A DNA stretch of 64,000 nt from Suillus spraguei (taxonomy: Eukaryota; Basidiomycota; Agaricomycetes; Boletales; Suillaceae), in NCBI GenBank assembly GCA_016800925.1, contig JABCPU010000266.1:29903-93902 (forward strand), in the 5' to 3' direction. The number at the start of each line of letters is the position of its first letter. Positions within the stretch are counted from its first letter, which is position 1. The notes beneath the pieces were generated by a model, which did no database searches, was not told the DNA's origin, and saw only the letters and a program-made list of their open reading frames with translations. This document shows, in pieces, positions 36,547 through 48,940 of the stretch. The translations under genes were made by a program, and so were the position numbers.

Positions 36547-38091
36547 TTAACCAATGTCCATTGCGGCGTGGTCGTCGGACCCAAACAGATCTCCCATTGT
36601 TTGATTTACTTCTTCCTGAGCAGCTCCCTCTGCGTCTGTGTCTGGATCTTCTGGCGCAATACCCTCTCTCTTCCGCCGTTGTCTTTCTTTCATCTCGTCT
36701 CTCTGGGTGACCTTCATCTCAAGGTCAGCCGATAATTTCCGTAGTGCATCTTCAAACCGTTTCTAGAAAAAATGAGAATGGGGACGTGAAAACAGTGTAA
36801 AAACAACTACCTTAATCAGTGGATTTGCAGAGCTGGCAATTTCAGTTTGCTTCTTCAACACGGCAGCTTCAAGGTCCCTGATTTCTTCATTCAACAACTT
36901 CCTTTCCTGCGCTTCGTCGTCGTCGTCGTCGTCATCCTCTTCCTCACTTTCATCCTCTTCGTCATCCTCCTCGTCATCACCCTCGCCCTCCTCATCTTCA
37001 TCACCAAGGGCAAGATCTAGCTCTGCGGCGAGGTCTTCGTCGATGTCGCCTTCGCCTTCATCTTCTTCTGCTTCTTCTGCTTCTCCCTCATCTCCCCCGA
37101 AGTCTGGTCCTGGTGTAGGAGCATCACCTGCTTCCGAGCCAACAACACCAGGTGTAGGTGCATCCATGGGCTCGTCTCGTTCGATGAATTCTGAGTCGGA
37201 AAGATCTGGGTTGACATTTTCCAGAACATCTAGCCGCAGGGCATTTTAAAACAGACCTAACCTCGAGGAATAATGATCATACCATATTTGACCTCTGAAG
37301 CAAGTTCATCCGTGGCCAACAACCGCTCGACCGCCTCCTCAACACTTTCAATGGTCTACTTTGCAGCGTCGGAATTACGCATATGAGCGTGACCATACGG
37401 GGGACGTACCCTCTTGTTAACCCTCTTTCGAAATCGTCGTTTGCGAACTTGATGCAATGGCGGCGTGATACCGTGTGGCCAGATGAATTCGTCGACATTC
37501 ACATTACGAGTTGTTGTGAAAGACTCCTCATTGGGAATGCGGTTTTCAACCACAAGCATCTGCAGGCATATTAGTAGGATATACGACAGAACAACCAAGA
37601 CAAGTGACCTGACATATGTCTGCTACTTTGAACATTTGCTTGTTATCCAAGGTCTTCTGCGCTTCAATGATACACGGAAGATCGACAAGCTTAAATGAAT
37701 ACAAGGTGTTTCCAATATGGAAGACTCCTCGGCGGGAATCTAGGTGAAGTTCGAGCAACCTGACCACTATTGGAGAAGGGGGCCACTCGCCTTTGAATTT
37801 AAACCATACATCATTCCCAACTTCTCTGGAGGAAACCATCTTGCGTAGCTTTTCACAATCCTCCCCAGGCGGCATACGGATAATGAATTGTTCCTCAAAA
37901 GCAAGGTCCTCGTCATCTGAGTCCAACTCTCGATCATATGAGCCCAGGAATGACATTCCGGGAGCCTGCGCAGCTGCTTTATCACTGAGCTTGAGTTTTA
38001 ACTTTGGCTGTGGACGGTTCTTTGCCAATGACGAGCGCGTCGTTCGCTCGGAAGGCTCAGGGGTGCCCCTTAGACGAAGGGTGGTAGCCAT
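36547..38091 (-). CDS. TAF7: TFIID subunit TAF7
   Basis: A TFIID component that binds TAF1 and restrains its activity before initiation. The TAFII55 domain is clear: FEEQFIIRMPPGEDCEKLRK, VWFKFKGEW, RRGVFHIGNTLYSFKLVDLP, and CIIEAQKTLDNKQMFKVADI. The middle has ITPPLHQVRKRRFRKR. Next is a strongly acidic region (about 36880-37110, long runs of Asp and Glu), then a coiled coil (ERKLLNEEIRDLEAAVLKKQ) and an end in NQTMGDLFGSDDHAAMDIG. Six exons, GT-AG. The ATG at 38091 begins the basic MATTLRLRGT. A 66-codon ORF just upstream (38070-38270, minus) could act as an upstream ORF in the leader. Confidence 0.95.
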
Positions 38092-38488
38092 TGCATGTTC
38101 TGCGGCGGCACGAAGGGGCCGTGTTCTCTGCGGTTGAGTTGGAGGGGTCGGCTTAGCGCCATTAACGGTAGAAGGGCCCGCATGTTGTCATCAATATCAT
38201 CTACGACTATAAGGTCGTCATCCATGATGTGGTTGGTTGATGATTGCTCAAAGTTGGCCAAAGCACTCATCCAAACATCATTTCCGTCACATCAGACGTG
38301 ACAGTCACAGTATACTACTGAGGATTAATTTTTGCACGGGATCCTGCATGGTTAAGAAATAGAATTAAGATATAATCGTGTGAGATAGAGGTACAGGAGG
38401 TACCGCCATCATAGTTTTATGGATGAGACGAGCATCATCATAGTACGAATGTAGTGCACCAAGCCGAGCCCAAGAAGCATCTAGAACC
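38092..38488. other. TAF7 leader and 3' end of SAM37
   Basis: About 400 bp between TAF7 (start) and SAM37 (stop), both minus strand. On the minus strand, an ATG at 38270 opens a frame with an acidic start (IMDDDLIVVDDIDD) that overlaps the TAF7 start in another frame. If transcribed, it is an upstream ORF of TAF7. Nothing else was recognised. Confidence 0.4.
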
Positions 38489-39870
38489 TTACTCGTCTCC
38501 GTCCTGAACACTTTCATCTTCATCTTCCTCTTTTTCACGTTCTTCATCTGTAACCTCTGCTTCATGTTCTTTGTCAGCTCCACGCCTCTGCACACGTTGA
38601 CGTCTCCTGTTGACCCTCACGACGGTTATACCGAGTTGAGCGACGTAGCACGCCACGCCACCAAAAGCAAGCGCAAACCACATCCATCGCATGCGACGAA
38701 ACTGAAGGTCTGCTTCATCCATTCGGCTCTTCTTCGTTTGGGGAAGGTTGCTCAGGGGCCGCGGTATTAATGAAAGCAACGACTGTTTTCGTGCAGGAGC
38801 GACAATATACTGCTGCGGCACTTGTGAGACTTCTGTCTGTACATTACGCGCATGCTCTACGATCGTCGGGTATGACTCTTCTATAATATTTCGCATTAAT
38901 TGGTCCGGAAAGGGCGGATCAAGCAACAGGAGAATGTGTGAGGCTAGGTAAACGTCAAGAGTTGTGGGCCTAATAACGAGCTCAGACAACATAAAAGACA
39001 AAAACGCTGGTTTTGCTCACCTCTCCCCAAAGAAAAATTTCTGCCCATTCAGCAACTTCGAATAAAGAGCAAACGATGCCCTCGCTTGCGTAGATACCTG
39101 TAAGGTAGTAAACATCAGGTCCGTCTAAGTAGAGGAAGAATATTTCACTTTGTCCCGTTCAAAAGCACGTGCATACTCGTCTTTAGGGTCATCTTTCTTT
39201 TGTCGTTTCCCAAAGGAGTCCTTCTCCGGTTCAGAGACTGCCTGTGTCCACAAACCCGCAGCCTCTAGGCGTGGCCGATGCATTTCACGTATACGTCCAG
39301 GTACATAGTAGCGCTGTGGAATTGGAAGCATAGATGCCATAGTGTGATTTGTAAGTTTCCAGAAGTTGTCGTCCAAAGAATAGAACGAATATGCCTATGG
39401 GAATATTGACCATTGAACGGGCTGCATATGTCATGTATGCACTCACCACGAGGTCACCAATATTTGCTTCAACATGCGAGCACCAAGCCGTTCGTTTTGC
39501 TCTTTGTAATGCACTTAGAGACGCGTCGAGATCCCTTGCACCTGATGAGGTAGACTTTGCTAGCGAGGAAACGAAGGAAATGATGGCTGGGACAGATGAC
39601 ACAATAGCATGGCCATGTGTGAGGAAGGGAAACTTTCCTGTAGCACAACGCTATGAGATGCAAGCCAAAGCAACGAGGTATATACTTAAACGCACCGCTA
39701 GGGGACACGTCGGGGTTAGTACATTCTATAACTTCGAATTTCCCTGGGATAGTCAGCTGCAGGTAGAAAACTGCTGCAATACATGTAGGATCAATAGATG
39801 GTAGATTCCATCTAGAAGGCCAGATATGCAGCGTGCATAAGGTTGATTGTGTAGTTGCTGAAGACATCAT
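38489..39870 (-). CDS. SAM37: Mitochondrial sorting and assembly subunit SAM37/metaxin
   Basis: Outer-membrane component of the SAM complex that inserts beta-barrel proteins. The N-terminal GST-like half starts LHIWPSRWNLPSIDPTCIAA, then KFEVIECTNPDVSPSG, GKFPFLTHGHAIVSSV. The C-terminal half has LYSKLLNGQKFFFGERPTT and LDVYLASHILLLLDPPFPD. A membrane segment near the end (WMWFALAFGGVACYVAQLGI) and an acidic C-terminal tail (EEREKEEDEDESVQDGDE) fit a tail-anchored metaxin. Exons join in frame. The ATG at 39870 is followed by a second ATG codon; either may be used. Confidence 0.9.
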
Positions 39871-40172
39871 ATTTCCAAGAGAGCAACCTGAAGGTTATGT
39901 TGACTGGCGTTGTTTGGCGACGGCTTTGAGATTCAACATGTACAAACAAATTTAAATACTCGCTTTGTCCATTGTGCTGTCGGAGCGTTCAGTAATTCAC
40001 ACTGAAATGCCCTCCATACCAGGTGGTCTGTAAGTCATAACATTCCAGATGTATCGTTAACTATTTTACAGATTTTGCACAAACACCCTAATTATCATAA
40101 CAGAAGGGACAGCAGTTCGACAGATAGATAGCACATCGAAACAAACAACAGAACGAAATCATACACTCTCGC
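39871..40172. other. Intergenic, nothing recognised
   Basis: About 300 bp between the SAM37 start and the stop of the DUF7918 gene, both on the minus strand. It must hold the SAM37 promoter. Slightly AT-rich; no repeat, ORF or RNA gene is seen. Confidence 0.5.
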
Positions 40173-41423
40173 TCAAATCACATCCTCCTTGCCCTCATCA
40201 CTCGGCCCCGTTGGATATACTGTCGTGCTGTCCAACTCTTGACACGCATTATACGGGCCTTGCATGAACCTACTTGGGTCGATCGGAGGACCAACTTGAA
40301 AATCGAGGAGTGTTTCCCCTGCAAATTTGTCGTGCCTTCCCCGGCCACCGACGCTCACGGTTCTGACACCGAGTGCAGGCCGCACTTGACCTTGCCCTGT
40401 AGAGAAGGCATTCTGCAGTTCCGCGTTCTACAGGACAAACGCAAATGTGAGTTATATGGTAAACCGAAAAAACCACACTGACAGGTTGCTCGAACTGCTC
40501 AGTTTTTTTCAAGTTGACAGGACTTAAGCCGGGGGTCATTAACCCATTCACCAACTGTGCAACGGGCGCGCTGGCGACCCGTCGCTTCGCAGGAAGACCT
40601 TTTGGCACACGCAGTTCAGTATATATTATTCCTTGCGCCATCAGCCACTCTTAAATCGTTGCTATTAGGACAAATCTTTACAAGGGACTCCAAACTTACC
40701 GGGAGACCTGTACCGGAACAGAAAGGTGACGTATGAACTCTTGCCGTGCTGTTCAGACAGCTTCACCTTCCACGTCGTGGGCGATTGCATGTACGTGTTT
40801 ATCTCCTGGCCGTACCTTTGAAAATTGTCAGACATGGAAGCATCGACGGACCCTAGTTATGCGCACCCAATACAATGATCACCTAGGTGACTTTGTGAGT
40901 CCAAATCTGGAATACTTTGCAATGGGTTTGCTGCCTTCGACCCATCTAATGTGACAAGTTTAATCTTGAGCACAATGGATCCAGCATCCTTCATGCTTTG
41001 CCCACTTGTAGCTGTTGAACATGAACCTTCGTGCCGATGTACCCATTATTTGTCGTGACTCACCTGAGCTTGGGCTCTGTGCGAACATGAAAAGTCTTTC
41101 TGTCTGCGGACCTGTTCTTACACCATTCCTCCAAGCCTCCCCTTCGCCAAACAAGAACCGACCGGGAACTACGAATCCGTCGAGTGCAATAAACGCGCAT
41201 GAATGCACTTTTGTTCCTTCGTCTCTCCAATAAACTGAAAAAGTCTGGTGGCATCGGTGAGGCACGTCGAATTCAGATGAATGAATCCAGTTACCTTTCC
41301 CGTTTCACTTGGGATCCAACATGATATCGTATTTGGATTTTCAGCAACAACAGCAGCAAGATACTCGGGGATCTGTTTTCCCTCAGAGATTATACACGCG
41401 GAGAAGCCACGATGCGTAAGCAT
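40173..41423 (-). CDS. DUF7918 protein (basidiomycete family)
   Basis: An uncharacterised protein from a family that is abundant in Agaricomycetes. The start MLTHRGFSACIISEGKQIPE and the blocks NTISCWIPSETGK, VYWRDEG, FIALDGFVVPGRFLFGEGEA, GVRTGPQTERLFMFA, DIGTIVLRIHRI, SSYVTFLFRYRSPEWLMAQGII are the family hallmarks. A basic linker (KGLPAKRRVAS) and a short disordered tail follow, ending TGPSDEGKEDVI. Five or so exons join in frame; one intron (40438-40485) uses a GTGGTT donor to keep PVS joined to NAELQNAF. The function of the domain is unknown; no signal peptide is seen. It faces the AP endonuclease gene across a 409 bp gap. Confidence 0.85.
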
Positions 41424-41832
41424 GTTGGGTGATATTGACCGTGCTCGAGGATAGGGAAGATGTGTTAATTAAGGACCGTAAGCACTAGAAATGAAGGTTG
41501 TGCCGTATCGCCTGAAAGTGGTAGACTCTTTATAACCAGGTTGGAGCTGATAGCTTTGGCGTAGCTTACACACAGAGTATGTTACAGGAACGAACCTGCT
41601 GGTCTTAGACCGTCCAAAGCGCGAAAGTTCAAGTAGCAGAAGGCCCAAGCAAGGTTGGTTTTAAGCACCCGTGGAAAATAAATGTAAAAATATGCACCCA
41701 CAATTATGCTCGATTAGGAAGGTGGTATTGTTGATGCGACTTCTACTTGCTATTACTCGGACCACAATCCACAGCTTTACCGCCATCTTGCCAACTTCAA
41801 AGCTTCACGTTTCTTTCTTGACCCATCGCATA
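41424..41832. promoter_or_regulatory. Divergent promoter region, DUF7918 gene and AP endonuclease
   Basis: A 409 bp gap between two divergent starts must hold both promoters. A pyrimidine-rich tract lies just before the AP endonuclease ATG (about 41790-41830). No specific factor site is claimed. Confidence 0.45.
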
Positions 41833-43164
41833 ATGCCACCAAAAAAGAAAACTGCTTTAAAGCGCAAAGCGGTATCCGAGTTACAATCGGATAATGAAGC
41901 CACACAGTCTGTTTCAAAGAAGGCCAAAGTATCGAAAGACTCGCCAGAGTCTCCCGTTGCCACCAACGGTCAACCTACTAACAAAGTACTACCTGTCAAC
42001 ATCAGTTTTCCACCTCGGATAGCAGGAACAGTTCGCTTGTCAACGTGGAACATTTGTTCGCTTGCATCAGCTTCCAAGAAGGTTCGTACAATGGACTCAT
42101 TTTGTACTGCTTTTTAACCTTCTTGGCTTCATATTCAATCAGGGATTCAAATTCTATGTTGAGGCGGAGGATCCAGACGTTCTCGTGCTAACAGAGACCA
42201 AGGTACATGCTATTTTCTATTTATAGTCTTGCTAATACCTTCATATTAGGTGAACGAAGTTCCTGTAGACCCATTCTTGACGTCGCGATTCCCTCATTGT
42301 ACCTGGGCTATATCTTCCAAGAAGACATACTGTAAATGACCTTCATTGGCTTCCCTTTCTCTAATTTCAACTCGACGCAGCAGGAACAGCTGTGCTGTCC
42401 AAGCACAAGCCTCTATCTGTAGACACAAAACTTCCGGGACATCCAGACCCAAGTAGCGTCAAGGGTCGCATCGTCACGGTGGAATTTCCTGGTTGTTATA
42501 TTATAGCGACATACGTGACGAACGCTGGTCAGGGGCTCAAGGTCAGATCATCAGACATGTGGCGTGCTCACTTATTCACCTATCCCAGACCCTGAATGAG
42601 AAGAATACATGGAATGAACACTTCACCACGTATATCCGGGATCTAGACAAGAAGAAACCCGTCATATGGATGGGTGACCTTAACGTCGCGCCAACCGCAA
42701 TAGGTGCACGATTCACACAGTCTGCAATTTTATCCCGGCGTATCTTACATTTTTATATTCAGACTTGGCAAATGCAAAATCAAATTGGAATAAGACACCC
42801 GGATATACAAAAGATGAGACGGAGGCGTTTCAAAATATTCTCAATCCCCCTGAATCTGCTGCTGGAGTGGGCAAATTTGTTGATGTCTGGAGGCAGAATC
42901 ATCCAGAAGACAAGCACTACACATATTTCTCGTATCGTTTTAATTGTCGGACCAAAGGCCTCGGTTGGAGATTGGACATGTGTAAGTTGTCAATCTTTGC
43001 TGGGTGGCTAACCCTAAATCAGCATCCGTTTACATATAGTTGTGGTGAGCGAGCGACTACTAGAAAAGGTCAAGATGTGCGAGATTAGAAGTGAGATCTA
43101 CGGCGCATCAGATCATGTACCAGTGGTGATGGAAATAGAGAGTGACATTGTTACGGGAAGCTAA
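41833..43164 (+). CDS. AP endonuclease, ExoIII/APE1 family
   Basis: Class II AP endonuclease that cuts DNA 5' of abasic sites in base excision repair. A basic, probably nuclear N-terminus (MPPKKKTALKRKAVSE) leads into the catalytic domain: RLSTWNICSL, DVLVLTETKV (metal-binding Glu), GTAVLSKHKPLSV, PVIWMGDLNVAPT (catalytic Asp and Asn), DVWRQNHPEDKHYTYFSYRF, LGWRLDMFVVSERL and GASDHVPVVMEI (catalytic Asp-His). About six exons, GT-AG. There is no C-terminal zinc finger of the APN2 type, so it is closer to the short APE1/ExoIII form. The ATG at 41833 is the last before the Lys-rich block. Confidence 0.93.
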
Positions 43165-43277
43165 ATTCTGTAGCACTCGCAATATGTGAATGTCCACTAT
43201 CTTCCGCAAATCAAGGTGTCCTACTAAAATACATAAAACACGAGGGTGGTGGTATGGACCAGTCAAGAATCCGGATA

Positions 43278-44667
43278 TCACTCATATTCTCCGAATCGTA
43301 CATGCCCCGTCTCCTGGGCGTGCATTCTCGCATCCTTCTCACCCTTCAACCCCTTGCCACAGTCCTATGCGGATGGATCAATCTCGGTTGTGCAGATCAT
43401 TCGATGAAATTGCCTGCTTACTTCGCATTTGATATCAAACGTTGAAGTGTTGGTATACGCTTTCTTTCCCCGTAGGATAGTAGCTAATTCTTTAGCAGCA
43501 GACAAAATTGGATCATCTTCGTCCGCGGAAATCTAATATCAAGGGCAGTTAACCTAGGATGGCATGCACGATACTGATGCGCTCACGATCGGAAAGACAG
43601 TTTGATGCCATTCAGGCGGAGCGTCAGCCATAGGCGCCAGCGACGCGGCATCATAGTGAATGCCGGAATAGATCACGATGCATCTGCGTACCAACGCGTC
43701 AATGATGTTTCTAACGAGAGCCACTTAGGGTGCCTACCGGTTACCTGTGCTCACCTCCAATGGAGGCTCAAAACGATCAAACCTTCCGGTTTCGACATCA
43801 ATAGATGCAATCTCAGTTCCATAGTGCTTGGCAAGTATTCCAAGTTCGATTGCACCTCCCCATGTCGCAGGCTTGAGAATGGTGGCGATGTATGCATCTC
43901 GACTCAAGCTGCAAATTCGAATCAACTCGGCATCATACTGTAGTATGCAGTGATACTAATTACCCCAGAATAGCTTCGTTGTAGGTTTCCATGTCTGCTC
44001 GGATGCCATCTGCAACGACTTTATGGGAATCGCTAATCAGTCAATCTGGCGAATTCTGAACCGATGTGATGACTGACCTTGCCGTATCTTTTGCGCCTTG
44101 CGGGCATCTTGCTCGAAAATGAGGGCGATCGACGAAAAAAGACACGAGTTATCGTCTGGCACGATCTGTGGTGCGTGACAGGTAATCGATCGACATAGGA
44201 ACGCATTACCTTACCCTGTGCACTAACACGCCGTTTGGTGTGTCAACATAGTCTGGACCGCTGCTCCTCGGTGCGAGCCTACTTGAATTCGATTGCGACA
44301 AAGAGGACTGAGGTGACTGGGGAGAGACTGGCTTGACCTTGGGTGGGGAAGGCGGGGCGCGCACCGAGCTCGAAATGTTCTGGTTTACGATGACCTGGTC
44401 GCCGGGCTTTAATCCCAGACTCGAAAGCGGAAGCTCTGGGATGATTGTGAGCGATCGCGGTGGGTAACCCGATCTGACTAACATGCATAAAATTCACATT
44501 TAAATGAGCTTGTTGCACGCGCTTGCATGGTACATACGTTCTTGTTGCGATGGTGGGATTTCAGATACTCCAAATATCTCTTGTTGGAGGTCTTGAACTA
44601 GAGCATTATCAAGGTCAATCTGCAACGTCGTGATGCCCTTTGGGTGTCGCAAACGAATGGGTGCCAT
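43278..44667 (-). CDS. OTU1: Ubiquitin thioesterase OTU1 (YOD1)
   Basis: A Cdc48/p97-associated deubiquitinase. Domain order is the standard one: a ubiquitin-like UBX-type N-terminus (MAPIRLRHPKGITTLQID ... ERSGYPPRSLTIIPE), a Pro/Ser linker, the OTU domain with catalytic Cys in IVPDDNSCLFSSI and His in IVIYSGIHYD, the block LKPATWGGAIELGILAKHYG, and a C-terminal C2H2 zinc finger (KCEDCGKGLKGEKDARMH, then H at ETGHV) ending FGEYE. The last intron must be removed (donor GTAAGC, acceptor CATAG near 43345) to complete the finger. The stop at 43278 is 113 bp from the stop of the convergent AP endonuclease gene. Confidence 0.93.
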
Positions 44668-44788
44668 TAATTGTAAATGTGCGAGATGGTGTTAGGTAGG
44701 GAATGAATTGAGGCCTAAGCTTGCAGGGACAGGTCATAAGGAGATTGCGTCATCAAGTCAAGTACGCTAATTATAGTAAGGCGTCCTC

Positions 44789-46377
44789 TTATGCTGCCTC
44801 TGCCGTCCACGTGGACGTGGCCTCAGCCCGAACCGGTGCACCTTCTGGGACGTGAACTTCAATGGCATGAAGCTTCTCTATAACTGCCTGTTCAGCCGCC
44901 TCAACCTTCCCCTTCTCTGCCTCTTCCACCAACGCGTTTAGTTCGGCTTCTAGTTCCATATCATATATGCCCGCGTCTACTGCAGCCATGTCTCCGCCCA
45001 TTCTGATAGCATCGTCTACCTCACGCGCATCAGCCGTCGATGTCGCAAGCGCATCCATTGTTTCTTCAATCTTCTCGCGTTGAAGGGAGGGGTGGCTAAG
45101 GATTGCTTTTAATGTTGCTGTCGAACTCTCATACGTTTTCATAATCTGAAGAGGTTACTAGTGAGCAACACAGTATCTACAGAAGAGTGGTAACTCACTT
45201 CCACATCGCCCGCGGCCGTCTCGACACTAATCAATGTCGACTCTAGATTATGAAGGGATCCCAGACGCTTTGAAAGTAGGTCATCCAGATGTTTCTTAAA
45301 CCGCAACTCTGCTAGTGCAATTGACTTGCGTTGCTGACGCAGGGCGTTTGAGATATTTGAGGTGGTTCTAAATGTATACACGCGTTAGTCGATGACGTGC
45401 TGTGAAAAAACGCGCTCTTTACTGATCGATTTTATTCTGAATGCTATCCACCTGTTCGCGGAGGTTTCTCACTGCTGTCTTAAGCTGAAGAATTCCTCGA
45501 TCCACAGCAGTGATTTCCCGGTCATGGCTCGCTACCACAAATTTAATGACCTCAACGTGATGTCAGTCAGCAGGCAAGATATACGACTGGAACACCTACG
45601 TCGTCATTCTGTACAACCACGCGTCTTTCTCGTTCGAGAAATTTGATCAAGACTTTTGTATCTATCTCGCTCAGTACGACTCCGGGTAAGACCTTGGCCC
45701 CAAATTCCCTGCGAAAATCTTCGAAAGTGTACAAGTTGTCAGCTGGGCTGAGTCCGGTGCCGTCTCGCAGAGTTTCAAGGGTATCAGCTGCCTGTACGAC
45801 AAGCCCAAGCATGACATAGTCCCCTTCTATCTTCTTCCACGTCTCAGCTTCTGTATAAGAGTCTTCTGAGCGAACTATGTCGAGCTGCTCCATCGCCCAC
45901 CATAGTGGTTTTCCGACCACGAAGGAAGCAATTCGGTATGGGAGCCAGCCTGGGTCGTACACAGACTGCTGTGAAGCAAGGAATTGGGAGAGTAGTATTA
46001 GATCATTACTTCGTCGCATCTCGGCCTTTACTAGTGCAGTGCCGTGAATCGAATACCAAACGTGTAAGAGCTGCGTAATGACGCACTATAGTGGTTCCGA
46101 GGCCGAGAGGCTTGCCAACACCTTCATAGCGCAACTTATCTACCAGTGCTCTTCGTACTCCTAGGACAAGTTTGTTGCTTGTTCCATCAGGCCCATCGCT
46201 TCCTTGCCAACCTCGCGAAATGACATCCTTGAGCGTCCCATGCCACCAGTCAACGTAGGCATGGAAAGAAGAAGGGTTGGAGTGTTTCTGTCTGTGGATA
46301 TCAGAATACAGCGAGTGTAGACGAGATTTCGATGTTGATGCATAGTTTGGCAGCGTAGACAGAGCTGGGGATGACAT
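44789..46377 (-). CDS. ESCRT-III related protein CHMP7
   Basis: An Snf7-domain protein with the N-terminal extension of CHMP7, which recruits ESCRT-III to the nuclear envelope. The N-terminal half is winged-helix-like (DVISRGWQGSDG; PYRIASFVVGKPLWWAMEQL; EDFRREFGAKVLPGVVLSE). The Snf7 half has ISNALRQQRKSIALAELRFK, LSKRLGSLHNLESTLISVET and an acidic region (EIYDMELEAELNALVEEAEK pattern) with a possible MIM-type helix. The end is ATSTWTAEAA. Several short introns. The ATG at 46377 opens MSSPALSTLPNYAS. The identity follows from the combination of the two halves; a second candidate would be a divergent VPS-type Snf7 protein, which lacks the N-terminal half. Confidence 0.85.
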
Positions 46378-46568
46378 GGTGGGTGGCAACACAATGAATG
46401 CAAGGAACTTTATATACAGCGAAAGCCACAGCCCACGACAATCCACTTGTGCTTCAAGTCACGTGTTTCACTTCTACTTAAAACTCCTACAACTGAGATT
46501 TAACCGAACTTCTACTGACAGTGACACGGAGAATCATCATTCCAAGTCCTGCCGCGACAACCATCGAC

Positions 46569-47596
46569 TTACTCGGGTGGCCAGTTTCCAGGCTGAAATG
46601 CAAGATGAGTAAAAGAATGTAAGTCGTCGTTGAACTCCAAACTTACGAAGTATCTTTGGTGATGTGTTTCTCCAGTAGTGTCTATAAGGGCGATCTCCTC
46701 GAGCGTAAGCTCTGGTACAAACTGAGTGTCAAGGTATTCTCTGATACGTTCCGCTTTTGATGAGGTTCTGTGATGACGCAAGCATTAGAAAACAATCACA
46801 TCAGTGTTGAGATTCCATCTCACGTCACCACAAGAACACCTTTCTGTTGAAGCCATTTGTTCAACACCTGACCATCAGATACAGGGGCACCACGAGTCTT
46901 TTCCAAACGGGCGCGGATTTGCTCGATCACAGGGTCTAGTGGTCCACCTTTTCCACGGAAAAGAGGTGACAAACCAGCATACGACGACGTAACGATTTTG
47001 TATTGGTCATGGATGACAAGATTCTCCTGCAACGCTTTCCACACATATGGATGAGCCTCAACCTATTGATGGTTAAATGAGGACTATCACATCGACGAGC
47101 TTATAAAACCAACCTGGTTGACCGCGGGAGGTATAGTGGCAACTTCCAGTATAGTGTTCAGTTGGTCGGCGGTGAAGTTAGAGACTCCAATGGACTTGGT
47201 TAAGCCCGCTTTATGGGACTCTTCCATCCCTTTCCAGATCTCCTTTAGCTGCCCGATGTGGTTGCTGGGTTGGTGGACAAGGTATAAATCGACGTAGTCC
47301 ACTTTTAATTTCTTCAAGGACTCTTGGAGTGCGCTCTTAGGAGTCGCACCAGGCTGCAATTTTGCGAGCTTCGTCGTTACGAAGAGCTCGGACCGAGACT
47401 TCCCGGAAGCTACTATACCGTTCCCCATCGTTTCCTCGTTGCCATAGACTTGCGCACCATCGAGGTGCGTAAAGCCATTGTCGATGGCAAGGCGGATAGC
47501 ATCCTCAGCGTCCTTTTTAAACAATGCAGTACCAGTGCCAAAAGCTATCCAGGGGACCTGGTGTCCATCATTGAGAGGGAGTGTAGATACGGTCAT
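46569..47596 (-). CDS. Aldo-keto reductase (intact copy)
   Basis: A cytosolic NADPH-dependent carbonyl reductase of the fungal AKR3-like type (related to yeast YDL124W). The tetrad is present: Asp and Tyr in THLDGAQVYGN, Lys in LFVTTKLAKL and His in DLYLVHQPSNH. NADPH-site blocks include SIGVSNFTADQL, VTSSYAGLSPLFRG and GVLVVTTSSKAERI. About four exons; the last is short (after RYF) and ends PGNWPPE, a normal C-terminus. The ATG at 47596 opens MTVSTLPLNDGHQVP. A second, broken copy lies 1.3 kb away in the same orientation. Substrate cannot be read from sequence. Confidence 0.9.
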
Positions 47597-48940
47597 TATA
47601 GTATGGATGATTCGACTGAAGAGTGGCTTGAACGGAACCCAGCTATTGTGCGATGCTTTAAATGGTCTCAAAGGTAGTAACATGACCTGTGATATGGATG
47701 CGAAAATGATTAAGGAGGGGTAATCATGATCAGAGTCTGTATTCTTAGCTTCGGACCAGCCATAGCGGCCACCGTGCGCTTCCTGATTCGCTTTGTCATT
47801 TCTGCTGACTTCCCAACCTTCCATTCCTGGTGATAACCTGGTGACATTCTATCTTCAGGCCTTATCGATAACCGCTACACCCGATGTCAGGTGCATATGT
47901 ACTCTCAATTCTCGGCCGACTACTGCTCTACCCGTACATCCGTTTCGTTATCGTGACTACTACGTGCTATTGAGTCATCAGAGAGCCTGTGAGAAGGGGA
48001 TATCGTCATATATCCTAATATATAGGAATATATGATTATGCTAAAGCACCATAATCAACATAATCGCCGGCAAGAACTCACCGATGGCCTTAGGCCAGCA
48101 TCTTTACAACCCAACCCAATTTTTAACACTGTCTCTTCTCTTATGAACACGTTACTAGCTAAACCGTAGACGCCACTATGATGACTCCTACACGCAGCTA
48201 TACCAGCGCTGAAGATTTTACGGTCACGTGACCCTCGTGGATTCCTAGGCGTTGTCGCCGAGTTTCGTTCTCGTTCTTCGATACCGATGGGCAAAACAAA
48301 TCGAATTATGGAGTCTGCCAGCTGTGCGTAATATGTGAAATCTACAACCAGGCAACAGACAAATCTACGAGGAAGGATGGTGCTGCTAAGTAAGAAAGAA
48401 GCCAGTGTGTGCGTGGAATGTCCGCGAGTCTTAATGATTACACTACTGCAGATGATGTGGTGCGTGGACGGGTAAGGGATCCTCAAAGTGACTTAATTCT
48501 GTCAAGCTGATCTTCATGAGCGGAGGTTTGCTGGGGCACATACGTAGGTTCTGCTGGGACTTGCACCATTTGTGTAACTATCTGATTAATCATGGAACAG
48601 CCAGTAATTGTAATCAGGTTTCAATCACGCGCACCCTCGTCCCCTGGATAAAAATGATGTTGCAACCGGCAGCTAAAGTTGAAAATGTCCTTGATCAGGT
48701 TCAAACGAATCGTGGGATGAATACCATGATAAAACGAGTTTGGGTGTCACGGTATCGTACTTCAGAACACGGAGGAGCGCGGTTCATTTTTGCACTCAAT
48801 CAATTCTGAAATTATACTGTTTACAACTATTCTAGGTTAACCCCTGGTGCAACCAAACGTCTTGGGGTGTACTACTTAAAACTACTACAACTGAGATCTA
48901 ACTGGACTTCTACAGTGACACGGAGTGAATTGGGTAAAAA
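47597..48940. other. Spacer between the two reductase copies
   Basis: This spans the promoter of the intact reductase and the 3' flank of the broken copy. A minus-strand ORF (48055-48486) is basic and without a domain; I think it is fortuitous. The segment 48017-48082 shares two blocks with 51026-51131 (a TATATAGGAATATATG core, and ATAATCAACA followed by GCAAGAACTCAC). At about 48878 the duplicated 3' flank of the reductase begins (ACTACAACTGAGAT). Confidence 0.45.

Noticed and set aside
36880..37110. GAA/GAT-rich low-complexity tract that could be a simple-sequence repeat locus
   Set aside because: It is the coding sequence of the acidic region of TAF7, in frame and expected for the family.
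48055..48486. 143-codon minus-strand ORF upstream of the intact reductase
   Set aside because: Basic and Ser-rich without a recognisable block; not matched in the duplicated flank. Probably fortuitous.
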